This document shows positions 27,034 to 34,809 of a stretch of DNA of 64,000 bases, in pieces. The position numbers and the translations under genes were made by a program. Numbering within the stretch: position 1 is the stretch's first letter; each line of letters starts with the position of its first letter. The notes under the pieces were generated by a model. That model worked only from the letters and a program-made list of their open reading frames with translations. It searched no databases and had not been told where the DNA came from. Source of the DNA: Burkholderia sp. BCC0506 (GTDB lineage Bacteria; Pseudomonadota; Gammaproteobacteria; Burkholderiales; Burkholderiaceae); the NCBI RefSeq assembly GCF_902833145.1, contig NZ_CADFEN010000001.1:745994-809993 (forward strand). Reading direction: 5' to 3'.

Positions 27034-27480
27034 CTACACGTTGGCCCAGGCGTCGGTGCCCTTCTGGTACTGCATCACGCCGCCATGGAGCCGCACCCGC
27101 AGGTTGCCGTCCGGCACCTGCACCCAGTCGGTGATGTCGAGACTCCGCATCAACGCGACGAAGAAATCCCGCACCTCTTGCGACGCGTTGGCCTGCCAGA
27201 CGTCGATGCGCCCGAGGCACGCACGCAGGTCGCCGCTTTGCTGCATGATCGTCTCGACCTGTCCGGCGACGTCCGCCGCCGTGTCGTACACGTTCGTGCC
27301 GTCGGAACCGACGATCGACAGATGGATGCCGCGCACCAACGTCGGCTGGCCGGGCGTCTGCTCGACGAGCGCGATGCAGCTCGTCATCACACCGAAATCG
27401 ATTTCCGCCGCATCTCCCCATTTGCGCTCGCCGACTCCGAGCGGCGCGGGACCTTGTACGTTCTCGATGATGTAGGGCAT
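27034..27480 (-). CDS. Hypothetical protein at the edge of the reb cluster
   Basis: A 148-residue soluble protein starting MPYIIENVQGPAPLGVGERK; GAGG precedes the ATG at 27480. It reads as mixed alpha/beta (LVRGIHLSIVGSDGTNVYDTA; QVETIMQQSGDLRACLGRIDVW; a Trp-rich end). I do not recognise a family. It is the most distal gene on the minus strand of the R-body region, with about 210 bp between it and the next gene upstream, so it may be part of the same regulon or an unrelated neighbour. Confidence 0.6.
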   Translation of the reverse strand: MPYIIENVQGPAPLGVGERKWGDAAEIDFGVMTSCIALVEQTPGQPTLVRGIHLSIVGSDGTNVYDTAADVAGQVETIMQQSGDLRACLGRIDVWQANASQEVRDFFVALMRSLDITDWVQVPDGNLRVRLHGGVMQYQKGTDAWANV

Positions 27481-27692
27481 GGTTTCCTCACATGACTGAA
27501 CAGGACTGCCGATAGCGGGCCGCAACGTGTTCAGCCAAGAACGTGCGTCGCTCCCGCCGCTCACTTTCCGCATCGGGCCCGACGGCCCGGCGGGTCGTGT
27601 CGATGGATACTGTGCCGCCGCATGCGCGGCAGGCGATCGCCCCGCGGTTCACGCGGCATGACGCGCGCGGCGTTCGTCATCCGCGCCGCGCC

Positions 27693-28304
27693 TTACGTGC
27701 CCTTCTTGTCCAGCAGCGCCTGATACTTCTGCAGGCTCTCGTCGATCCGGTCGAGCGCGACGCTCGCGGCCTCGCCTTCGATCGCCTCCGCGGCGCCCGC
27801 GACGACCGCCGCGGTCGCGACGAACAGGTCGGTCAACAGCAGGCCCACCGCATCCATCGCCATGCCTTTCACGTCCTCGTCGATGGTCTTCTGCGCGAGG
27901 TCCTTCATCAGCACGCTCTTGCCCGCGATCGCCAGCGACGTCGACGCCTCGAAGTAGTTGGCCGCCGCCTGCGCGACCATGCCGCCGGCCTGCGTGATCA
28001 TCATGTTCGGGCCGACGGAGATCTGCGTCGTCGCGTAGGACGCCGTCTCCGCGTTGATCGCCTGCACGGTCTGCAGCGCCGACGGGGCGGAGCCGGCCGC
28101 ACCCGCGATTTGGTCCGGCGCCTTCAGTGCATCGGTGAACCGGCGCAGCCGGTTGACCGGCCACGCACGCTTGCCGGCTGTCGCCGGTGCGTCCTGCGGC
28201 GCGCCCCCGGCCTGCGCCGTCGCTTCGGCTGCGGCGTCCGCGACATCGTCCGGTGCTTGCGTCGGGCCGTCTCCGCGTCCGCCCAAAAGACCTTTCATGT
28301 TCAT
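27693..28304 (-). CDS. Hypothetical Ala-rich helical protein of the reb cluster
   Basis: A 203-residue protein. The first 60 residues are Ala/Pro/Asp-rich; the rest is strongly helical and small-residue-rich (LQTVQAINAETASYATTQISVGPNMMITQAGGMVAQAAANYFEASTS... order), a composition similar to the R-body structural proteins. A hydrophobic stretch (LLLTDLFVATAAVVAGAAEAI) is near the C-terminus. It lies 30 bp downstream of a RebB-family gene and is probably cotranscribed. No clear ribosome-binding site precedes either ATG (28304 or 28298). It may be an accessory or atypical R-body subunit; this is inference from context and composition. Confidence 0.6.
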   Translation of the reverse strand: MNMKGLLGGRGDGPTQAPDDVADAAAEATAQAGGAPQDAPATAGKRAWPVNRLRRFTDALKAPDQIAGAAGSAPSALQTVQAINAETASYATTQISVGPNMMITQAGGMVAQAAANYFEASTSLAIAGKSVLMKDLAQKTIDEDVKGMAMDAVGLLLTDLFVATAAVVAGAAEAIEGEAASVALDRIDESLQKYQALLDKKGT

Positions 28305-28333
28305 GGTTCAGGTATCCCGATAGTCATCGCGTC

Positions 28334-28627
28334 CTAGTGCGTGGAGCCCGTCGTCGACCCACCCGCCGCAGGCAGCGACGCGCCGCCCGATGGCGGCTTC
28401 GGCGACGCTTCGACGGACAGGATCATGGCCACGGCCTTCGACACGACGGCGTTCGAAATCTGGTTCAGCGCCGCCTGCTGCTGCGTCATGTTCTGCGCCG
28501 AGATGCCGACGGCCTGGCTGAACATCTGGTAAAGCGTGCCCAGCGCCTGGGCCGGCGATCCCGCGACGACGTTCACGTTGGTCTGCGTCAGCGCGTCGGT
28601 AATCTGCTCATTGACTTTGTCTGCCAC
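28334..28627 (-). CDS. RebB-family R-body protein, divergent copy
   Basis: A 97-residue protein. Its N-terminal core VNEQITDALTQTNVNVVAGSPAQALGTLYQ matches, position by position, the conserved start of the three other RebB-like proteins in this cluster (T-D-A-x-T-Q-x-N-V-x-V-V). It then has an amphipathic Gln/Ala-rich helix and a Pro/Gly/Ser tail not found in the others. A GTG start at 28627 is chosen because AGGAGG lies 4 nt upstream and the longer frame has no such site. RebB proteins polymerise into R-bodies, coiled protein ribbons that unroll on a pH change. This copy lies downstream of the sigma factor gene, apart from the main trio. Confidence 0.8.
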   Translation of the reverse strand: MADKVNEQITDALTQTNVNVVAGSPAQALGTLYQMFSQAVGISAQNMTQQQAALNQISNAVVSKAVAMILSVEASPKPPSGGASLPAAGGSTTGSTH

Positions 28628-28741
28628 GAGGCCTCCTCGGATCTCGGCTTCGGCATGCGATTGAAGGAACGGGCGGGCCGGCAGGCCATCGACGCCGCGC
28701 ATGCCGTTAGGAACGCTGCATGCCGGCGTTCGTGAACGCGC

Positions 28742-29299
28742 TCATGCGAGTTCCTCGCGCAACTTCTTGCGCAGCAGCTCGACGCGCTTTCTGGCAAGCG
28801 GCTCGTTGATTCCGAGCGTCGCGGCGATGTGGAGATAGGGCCGGTCCTCCTCGAACTTCAGCGTGAACAGCATCTGCTGCTGCGGGGACAGCATGGACAA
28901 CGCCTGCTCGAGACGCTGCAGCTGCTGTCTCAGCAGCAGTTGCTGCTCGACCGACGGCGCGTGGCCGGCCAGCTCGACGGCGTGATCGTCGTCCCAGCCC
29001 GGGTCGAATTCGAGCATGCCGCTTTCGCGCAGGCGGCGGCGCGCGCCATCGAGGAACGCGTGATTCAGCGCCAGAAACAGAAAGCCCGTCAGGTTCCGTA
29101 CGCGCTCGGGCGAGCGCTGCAGGTAAATGTGGACCTTGAGCGCGGTATCGGAAAGCAGCTCGTCGGCGCGATGAATATCGCCCTTGCACAACAGGCGCGC
29201 GCGACGCCGCAATTTCCCCTGCATTTCCCGCCACGCGCGATCGAGCTGCTGCGCCGGAGATTCGGGCGGCGGGGCAGCGTGCTGGTTCGAGGTCGTCAT
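28742..29299 (-). CDS. RNA polymerase sigma factor, sigma-70/ECF-like, of the reb cluster
   Basis: A 185-residue protein with the layout of a short sigma factor. Region 2 (about 25-90) includes RRRARLLCKGDIHRADELLSDTALKVHIYL and NLTGFLFLALNHAFLDGARRR. Region 4 (about 120-180) includes LEQALSMLSPQQQMLFTLKFEEDRPYLHIAATLGINEPLARKRVELLRKKLRE, a helix-turn-helix. AAGGAAG precedes the ATG. No anti-sigma gene is seen next to it. Sigma-like regulators are known beside reb genes in other proteobacteria, so it probably controls R-body production. It is divergent from the Crp/Fnr gene across a 411-bp AT-richer spacer. Confidence 0.82.
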   Translation of the reverse strand: MTTSNQHAAPPPESPAQQLDRAWREMQGKLRRRARLLCKGDIHRADELLSDTALKVHIYLQRSPERVRNLTGFLFLALNHAFLDGARRRLRESGMLEFDPGWDDDHAVELAGHAPSVEQQLLLRQQLQRLEQALSMLSPQQQMLFTLKFEEDRPYLHIAATLGINEPLARKRVELLRKKLREELA

Positions 29300-29371
29300 C
29301 CCGTGTCTTCCTTTTTTATGGAAAACACAGAATCGATTCGATGCCGGGAATGGCGCTGTTACCCGTGTAAC

Positions 29372-29392
29372 ACCGATATAACGATAATCGGT
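29372..29392. promoter_or_regulatory. Inverted repeat, candidate operator
   Basis: ACCGAT and ATCGGT form a perfect 6-bp inverted repeat with a 9-bp AT-rich centre, about 75 bp upstream of the sigma factor start. Size and place fit a binding site for a dimeric regulator. The binder is not known. Confidence 0.35.
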
Positions 29393-29406
29393 TTCGGTAA
29401 ATATTC

Positions 29407-29420
29407 TTGATTATTATGAA
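29407..29420. promoter_or_regulatory. FNR/DNR-like binding site
   Basis: TTGAT-TATT-ATGAA differs from the FNR consensus TTGAT-N4-ATCAA at one base. It lies in the spacer between the sigma factor and a Crp/Fnr-family gene, where such a site would be expected. Short motifs occur by chance in AT-rich DNA, so this is tentative. Confidence 0.3.
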
Positions 29421-29710
29421 CGGAAATTTTAATTCGCCGGCATAGCCCGATCCGTCGTTTCAGGTGCGACGCCGGACCGGACTGAATAACGGCATTGCGA
29501 TGAAAAAGAACGACTACCGCCGCGATGCGTCCGTGCAGCGGCATGCCGCTTCCCGTGTCGGCCGGTCGAGCGCGGTGGCCGCCAACGTGCCGCCCCGTCC
29601 GCACCGTTTGCCGATTATTTCAATACTTTCATTATTCATTTTTCACGCAATGCCGAAGGCAGCGTTTTTCGCTAGGTGGCTGCATCGTCAAACAACCTCG
29701 CGCGGAAAAC

Positions 29711-30385
29711 ATGCCTGCCCTTGCTAACGCTCAAACGCTGCGCAATATACCGATACTCACCGGTCTTCCGGAAAGCCTGCTCGCCCACATCGAGCGGCAT
29801 GTCACGCCCTGGCCCGAACACGGCAATCGCCTGCTGTTCTTCAAGGGCGAGCCGGGGGATTTCGTCGCGTTCGTGCACCATGGCCGTGTCTACAAGACGC
29901 TGCACGAACCCGGCGGACGCGAAATCATTCTCGGCCATGCGATGCCGGGCGACTTCATCGGCGAAAACGCGCTGACTCGCGCGCATCGGCGCAGCTTCAC
30001 CGCCCAGTTGAGCGCCGACTGCCGCATTTCGCTGCTGTATCGCCAGCACTTCGCACCGCTGCAGGCCGACGCGGAATTCATGGGGCGCATCCACGAGCAG
30101 CTGTGCCGGCACATTCAGCAGTTGAGCGACTTCGTCGAGTCGGCATGCCTGTACCGGCTCGAAGCCCGGCTCGCGCGCCATCTGCTGAACCGCATGCAAG
30201 GGAATGATCTCGAGGTGCCGCTGCCGGAGAACCAGAGCATCCTCGCCGCGATGCTCAACGTCAGCCGGCCGCGGCTGAACGGCAGCCTGCGGAAGATGCA
30301 GCGCGACGGCCTGATCCGGCTACACGAACACGGTGTGACGATTCAGAAACCGGAGCAGCTCCGGACCATCGCCGACACCAATTGA
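29711..30385 (+). CDS. Crp/Fnr-family transcriptional regulator of the reb cluster
   Basis: A 224-residue regulator. The cyclic-nucleotide-binding-like beta barrel covers about 15-130 (FFKGEPGDFVAFVHHGRVYKTL, GREIILGHAMPGDFIGENAL). A long dimer helix follows, then a winged helix-turn-helix (about 170-215: ENQSILAAMLNVSRPRLNGSLRKMQRDGLI). It lacks the N-terminal cysteine cluster of oxygen-sensing FNR, so the signal is unknown; it could be cAMP, NO, haem or another ligand. It is divergent from the sigma gene and convergent with the rebB trio. Position suggests it controls R-body expression together with the sigma factor. The ATG at 29711 has a weak GGAAAA upstream. Confidence 0.85.
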   Translation: MPALANAQTLRNIPILTGLPESLLAHIERHVTPWPEHGNRLLFFKGEPGDFVAFVHHGRVYKTLHEPGGREIILGHAMPGDFIGENALTRAHRRSFTAQLSADCRISLLYRQHFAPLQADAEFMGRIHEQLCRHIQQLSDFVESACLYRLEARLARHLLNRMQGNDLEVPLPENQSILAAMLNVSRPRLNGSLRKMQRDGLIRLHEHGVTIQKPEQLRTIADTN

Positions 30386-30463
30386 CGCCCGGCAGGCGCG
30401 CGCGTCATGCGGCGCCGCCGTGCAGGCAGGTTGCGCGCCGGGTTGCGCGGCGCGCAATGAAGA

Positions 30464-30787
30464 TCAGCCGCGCCCGTGGCCGAGGGCGTTCATCAACTGC
30501 GCGACGGCGGCCAGTTGCGAGACGAAGCTGTCGTTCGACGAGCGCGCCGCGCTGGCCAGCCCCGCCGGCGAGCCCGCGTAGAGCTGCATGATGCCGACGG
30601 TCGTGGCGGCGAGGTTCGACGCCGCCTGGTTCGCCTGCATCTGCACTGCGTTGTGAAGCAGGATCGCGGAGGCATGGCTGTTCGACTGCATGAGCGTACC
30701 CAAGGCCACGGCGGGCGCTTCGCCCACTACCTTGACGTTGGCTTGCGTGACTGCATCGGTCATCGCGGGGGAAACCTGTTCCGGCAT
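30464..30787 (-). CDS. rebB: RebB-family R-body protein
   Basis: A 107-residue RebB-family protein. Its core VSPAMTDAVTQANVKVVGEAPAVALGTLMQ is followed by an alanine- and glutamine-rich helix (HNAVQMQANQAASNLAATTVGIMQLY) and a short helical end. AGGAG lies 8 nt upstream of the ATG. It is the last of three tandem rebB-type genes on the minus strand. RebB proteins in Caedibacter assemble into the R-body ribbon, a coil that springs open and bursts membranes. It has no signal peptide; the structure forms in the cytoplasm. Confidence 0.88.
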   Translation of the reverse strand: MPEQVSPAMTDAVTQANVKVVGEAPAVALGTLMQSNSHASAILLHNAVQMQANQAASNLAATTVGIMQLYAGSPAGLASAARSSNDSFVSQLAAVAQLMNALGHGRG

Positions 30788-30966
30788 GTCGTTGCTCCTG
30801 GTTTGCGCGCCGCTGCGGCGCGGTCATGGCGAAAGCATGAGGGGGCGGTCGGCGCCGTCGATACGCGGCAGGGTGTCCGGCGGCACGGGCGTCGACCCGG
30901 CGTCGGGCGCGCGGCGCCGGGCGACAGCCACCGCGATCGGGGCCGCCGCCCGGCGCCGACGCCGGG

Positions 30967-31329
30967 TTACGCGGTCAGCGCCTTGCCGAGCGCCAGCACG
31001 TCAGCCAGCACGGACAGCACGCCGTTCGAGCCGATTTCCGTCGCGGCGGCACCGGCGCTCGCCGGCCCGAGCGTGTACAGCTGCATCGTGCCGACGTTCG
31101 TCGAGGTCGGCAGCTGCACCGCGGACTGCGACTGCTGCTGCACGGCGTTCTCGAACAGCACGCTGAGCGAATGGCTCTGGGCCTGGTACAGCGAGCCCGT
31201 GGCCATCGCGGGCGCTTCGCCGACCACCTTGACGTTGGTCTGCGTGACCGCGTCGGTGATCGCGGCGTTGACCGCACAGGTCTTGCAGGGGTCCTTCGTG
31301 TCAAGCGGATCGTTGACGTCGTTTGCCAT
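30967..31329 (-). CDS. rebB: RebB-family R-body protein with Cys motif
   Basis: A 120-residue RebB-family protein. After a short head containing DPCKTCAVN, the core ITDAVTQTNVKVVGEAPAMATGSLYQAQ and the helix FENAVQQQSQSAVQ match the neighbouring copy at 31522 closely. The C-terminal part (STNVGTMQLYTLGPASAGAAATEIGSNG) is also shared. The C-x-x-C pair near the N-terminus is present in both copies and could crosslink or bind metal. AGGAGA precedes the start. The two genes are evidently tandem duplicates separated by 192 bp. Confidence 0.88.
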   Translation of the reverse strand: MANDVNDPLDTKDPCKTCAVNAAITDAVTQTNVKVVGEAPAMATGSLYQAQSHSLSVLFENAVQQQSQSAVQLPTSTNVGTMQLYTLGPASAGAAATEIGSNGVLSVLADVLALGKALTA

Positions 31330-31521
31330 CGTATTTCTCCTGGTTCGCGAACGGGCGCCGCATCGAATCGGCTCTGCCCGCTCTGTCGTTTGCTCCGGAA
31401 CACCGCGCGGCACCATGGGTCAGGCGCCGGCGGTCATGCTGCGATCCGCGGCACGGCGGCGGTATCGGCGGCGCGTGCCGCTTGCGCCGCCGCTCGACCA
31501 CGGTGCTGCGACGACGCCTTA

Positions 31522-31854
31522 CTACTTGGCCACGGCCTTCCCGATCGCGATCACGTCGGCCAGAATGGAAATGATCCCGTTCGCGCCGATTTCCGTGGCG
31601 GCCGCGCCCGCGCTTTCCGGCCCGATCGTGTAGAGCTGCATCGTCCCCACGTTCGTCGACGTTTGCGACTGGATCGCGGCCTGCGACTGCTGCTGCACCG
31701 CGTTCTCGAACAGGATGCTGAGCGAATGGCTCTGGGCCTGGTACAGCGAGCCCATCGCCATTGCCGGCGCTTCCGCGACCACCTTGACGTTGACCTGTGT
31801 GACCGCATCGGTAATTGCGGGATTGACCTGGCACACTTGACACGTATCAGCCAT
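31522..31854 (-). CDS. rebB: RebB-family R-body protein with Cys motif
   Basis: A 110-residue RebB-family protein, the first of the tandem trio. It starts MADTCQVCQVNPAITDAVTQ, then has VNVKVVAEAPAMAMGSLYQAQSHS and a Gln/Ser/Ala-rich helix. It is nearly identical in its middle and C-terminal parts to the 30967-31329 protein. AAGGAG precedes the ATG. Tandem rebB-like genes are a hallmark of reb loci, where different copies build and regulate the ribbon. The 91-bp gap to the upstream gene suggests one transcript starting before 32599. Confidence 0.9.
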   Translation of the reverse strand: MADTCQVCQVNPAITDAVTQVNVKVVAEAPAMAMGSLYQAQSHSLSILFENAVQQQSQAAIQSQTSTNVGTMQLYTIGPESAGAAATEIGANGIISILADVIAIGKAVAK

Positions 31855-31945
31855 TTGTTGCTCCTTGGTTCACGTAGTTGAGAGGTCCGCACATCGGGGC
31901 CGGCCGGTTTCGCGTTGTTTCGCGTTCCGCCGCATGACCCGCGTG

Positions 31946-32599
31946 CTACTCCATGGACGCTGGGCCGCGCGTATCGTGAACGGCGGCGATGGGTTCGGAC
32001 GCTACGGCTGCGCCGGCGCCGATGTTCCGCAACCGGTCCTCCATCGCGTCGAGCCTGACGGCAAGCCGTTCGGCGAGCCATTCGGCAAGCCGTTCCGCGA
32101 GCGCATCGCCGTATTGCCGGAAGCATGCTTCGATTTCCTGCCGGATCAGGCCCGTCAGCTGTTCCCCGATCATCGTCAGCGCTTCGCGGGTGCTGTCCTG
32201 GATTCCGGCTGCACCGGATGCCGGCGCGTCGCCCGCCGGCTCGTGCGCGTCGAGCACGCCCGCTACTTTCCGCTGTTCCGACGCCAGCATGCCGAGGGTC
32301 GTCTCGTTCTGCGTATCGATCGTCTGCAGGATGCCGCGCATCTTCTCGTACGCCTTTTGCTGGTTGAGCTGCAGAAAATGCTTGATCTGTTCGCGTGCCT
32401 CCTGCCGGGTCTTGAACTGCGGCAAGGGCGCGTTCGCGGCGCTCGCCGGTGCGGCCGGGCCGGCGGCGGCCGGCGGCGGGCTCCCGTGCCGGCCCGACAG
32501 CCGCTCCAGCAGCACCCGTTCTTCGCCGGGTTCGAGCGGCCGTCCGAGTCGTTTCTCCGCGAGCTGGCGCAGCAAGGGGTCGAGTGCGTCGTCGCTCAT
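31946..32599 (-). CDS. Coiled-coil hypothetical protein at the head of the rebB operon
   Basis: A 217-residue soluble protein that I do not recognise. It begins MSDDALDPLLRQLAEKRLGRPL, then has a Pro/Ala-rich linker and long amphipathic helices rich in Gln, Glu, Arg and Leu (FKTRQEAREQIKHFLQLNQQKAYEKM; TREALTMIGEQLTGLIRQEIEACFRQYGDALAERLAEWL order), probably a coiled coil. GGAGG precedes the ATG. It is the first gene of the minus-strand rebB unit. It may be a scaffold, chaperone or regulator of R-body assembly; this is inference from position only. Confidence 0.7.
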   Translation of the reverse strand: MSDDALDPLLRQLAEKRLGRPLEPGEERVLLERLSGRHGSPPPAAAGPAAPASAANAPLPQFKTRQEAREQIKHFLQLNQQKAYEKMRGILQTIDTQNETTLGMLASEQRKVAGVLDAHEPAGDAPASGAAGIQDSTREALTMIGEQLTGLIRQEIEACFRQYGDALAERLAEWLAERLAVRLDAMEDRLRNIGAGAAVASEPIAAVHDTRGPASME

Positions 32600-33093
32600 G
32601 GCGCGCACCTCCGCGTGGCTCGCCCGCGGCACGGGTACGTGCGGTTCGGGTCGGATTTCGGGTCGGTGGGACGCCGCGCCACGGCGCCGCGGCCGGCGTG
32701 CTGCAATGGATCTCGCATGGGGTTCTCCTGGAAAGGGATGTGCGGCGGCCTTGCCGGAAATTTCGGCAGGACCGCTGCAAGGACGAACCGTGCGAGGGGT
32801 ATGTGAAACCGGTCGGCACCGCGCGCGGGCGGCGCCCGTTCCCGACAATTCTTGACTGTGTCCGGACCGCCGAACTGTTAGGATGCCGGTCGCCTCTACG
32901 CGGGCAGCGGGCAGCGGGCACGCCCACTGAACCGTCCCCTTTTCCAAGGCCAAGCGGCTGGTAAACTTTGCGCTCATGCCCGGGCGACCGGGCACCGCAC
33001 GGCCCACCGCCCGTAAAACCCGTCATACCCCGGCCTCGCCCCGCGCGATCCGTTGCAGTAACCGTTGGAGTGGCGCGCCCCGCGCCTGCAAGC
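32600..33093. other. Divergent intergenic region, rebB operon and trpS side
   Basis: A 494-bp region between the minus-strand rebB unit and the plus-strand small membrane gene. Frames crossing it are Arg/Pro/Ala-rich with no ribosome-binding site. It should contain the rebB operon promoter, but no clear sigma-70 pair is seen on that strand, which would fit use of the dedicated sigma factor. Confidence 0.4.
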
Positions 33094-33249
33094 ATGAAGA
33101 AACCGAAGCAGCCTTCCCGCCCCTCGCACCACAAAGACCGCACGCCGCTCGTACGCGCCGGCGCACTGCTGCTGATGGCCGGCCTGCTGTACCTGCTGTG
33201 GCCGTCCGCCGAAACCGCCTACCTCGCGATGGAGTCGGTGATCCGCTGA
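33094..33249 (+). CDS. Small single-pass membrane protein
   Basis: A 51-residue protein, MKKPKQPSRPSHHKDRTPLV followed by one hydrophobic helix (RAGALLLMAGLLYLLWPSAETAYLAM). The basic head and single helix suggest an inner-membrane protein with the N-terminus inside. No strong ribosome-binding site is seen. It stops 26 bp before the trpS promoter element. The function is unknown. Confidence 0.5.
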   Translation: MKKPKQPSRPSHHKDRTPLVRAGALLLMAGLLYLLWPSAETAYLAMESVIR

Positions 33250-33275
33250 AGCACGCTGCCAACCACGCACTACGC

Positions 33276-33281
33276 TATACT
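33276..33281 (+). promoter_or_regulatory. Minus-10 element of the trpS leader
   Basis: TATACT lies 6 bp before the leader peptide ATG. The block CGCACTACGCTATACT is kept in the second copy at 38925-38938 with the same distance. Transcription would then start at or next to the ATG, so the leader peptide may be translated from a leaderless message. The minus-35 is not obvious. Confidence 0.55.
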
Positions 33282-33287
33282 TGCGCG

Positions 33288-33338
33288 ATGGAAACCCGAC
33301 CTGCCTCGCCGAACGTGCATCGCTGGTGGCGCGCCTGA
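33288..33338 (+). CDS. trpS leader peptide with tandem tryptophan codons
   Basis: A 16-residue frame encodes METRPASPNVHRWWRA with two adjacent Trp codons (33324-33329) just before the stop. It sits 121 bp before trpS and overlaps GC-rich segments that can fold in alternative ways. This is the textbook layout of a Trp attenuator leader: ribosomes stall on the Trp codons when charged tRNA-Trp is low. A near copy (METKPASPIVHCWWRA) exists at 38945. It has no ribosome-binding site, which fits a leaderless start from the adjacent TATACT. Confidence 0.85.
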   Translation: METRPASPNVHRWWRA

Positions 33339-33342
33339 CCCA

Positions 33343-34472
<1,130 letters not shown>

Positions 34473-34809
34473 GCGGCGCCGTCACGCCCGCTCGCGCTAC
34501 GCTGCCGCATGACACACGGCCTCGATCCGCTTGCCGGCCGGATCGATCAGAAAAGCCGCCGACTCGCTGCCGGCGACTGCCCCGAACACTCGCTACACGC
34601 TCGCGACGCAACGCTGCTGGGTCCGAGAATCAGGCATTCGACGGCAACCGCCAGCGGCGGCCTGCTATCAGGACTGACGCACGCCTCATCCACGGCTCAG
34701 ACGGCAAGCCCCGCCCGCCGGCAAGGCATGCATGCGATGTGGCAAATTGCAGGCAAACAGTTGCCCTGCGCATGCCGGCCGACGCCGTTGCGCTGTGAAT
34801 CTTGCCCTG
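34473..34809. other. Intergenic junction between trpS and the export genes
   Basis: Apart from the VOC remnant at 34497-34557, the rest (34560-34809) shows no coding or structural feature I can support. The left boundary of the accessory segment lies near 34560, where similarity to the right-hand copy stops. Confidence 0.5.
34497..34557 (-). pseudogene. 3' end remnant of a VOC-family gene
   Basis: Read on the minus strand, 34557-34497 encodes AFLIDPAGKRIEAVCHAAA and a stop. This matches the C-terminus of the intact VOC protein at 40275-40685 (AFLIDPAGNRIEAVCNAAP). The match ends abruptly at about 34560. It shows that trpS was originally followed by a convergent VOC gene and that this junction has been split. 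The remnant has no start and cannot make the protein. Confidence 0.8.

Larger units (their letters stand above)
29300..29710. other. AT-rich regulatory spacer between the sigma factor and the Crp/Fnr gene
   Basis: A 411-bp divergent intergenic region, clearly AT-richer than its surroundings (especially 29360-29460 and 29600-29660). It contains an inverted repeat at 29372-29392 and an FNR-like site at 29407-29420, listed separately. Short frames across it have no good start or family resemblance. Confidence 0.5.

Noticed and set aside
29464-29727. An 87-codon plus-strand frame before the Crp/Fnr gene
   Set aside because: It overlaps the start of the regulator gene, has mixed composition and no recognisable domain.
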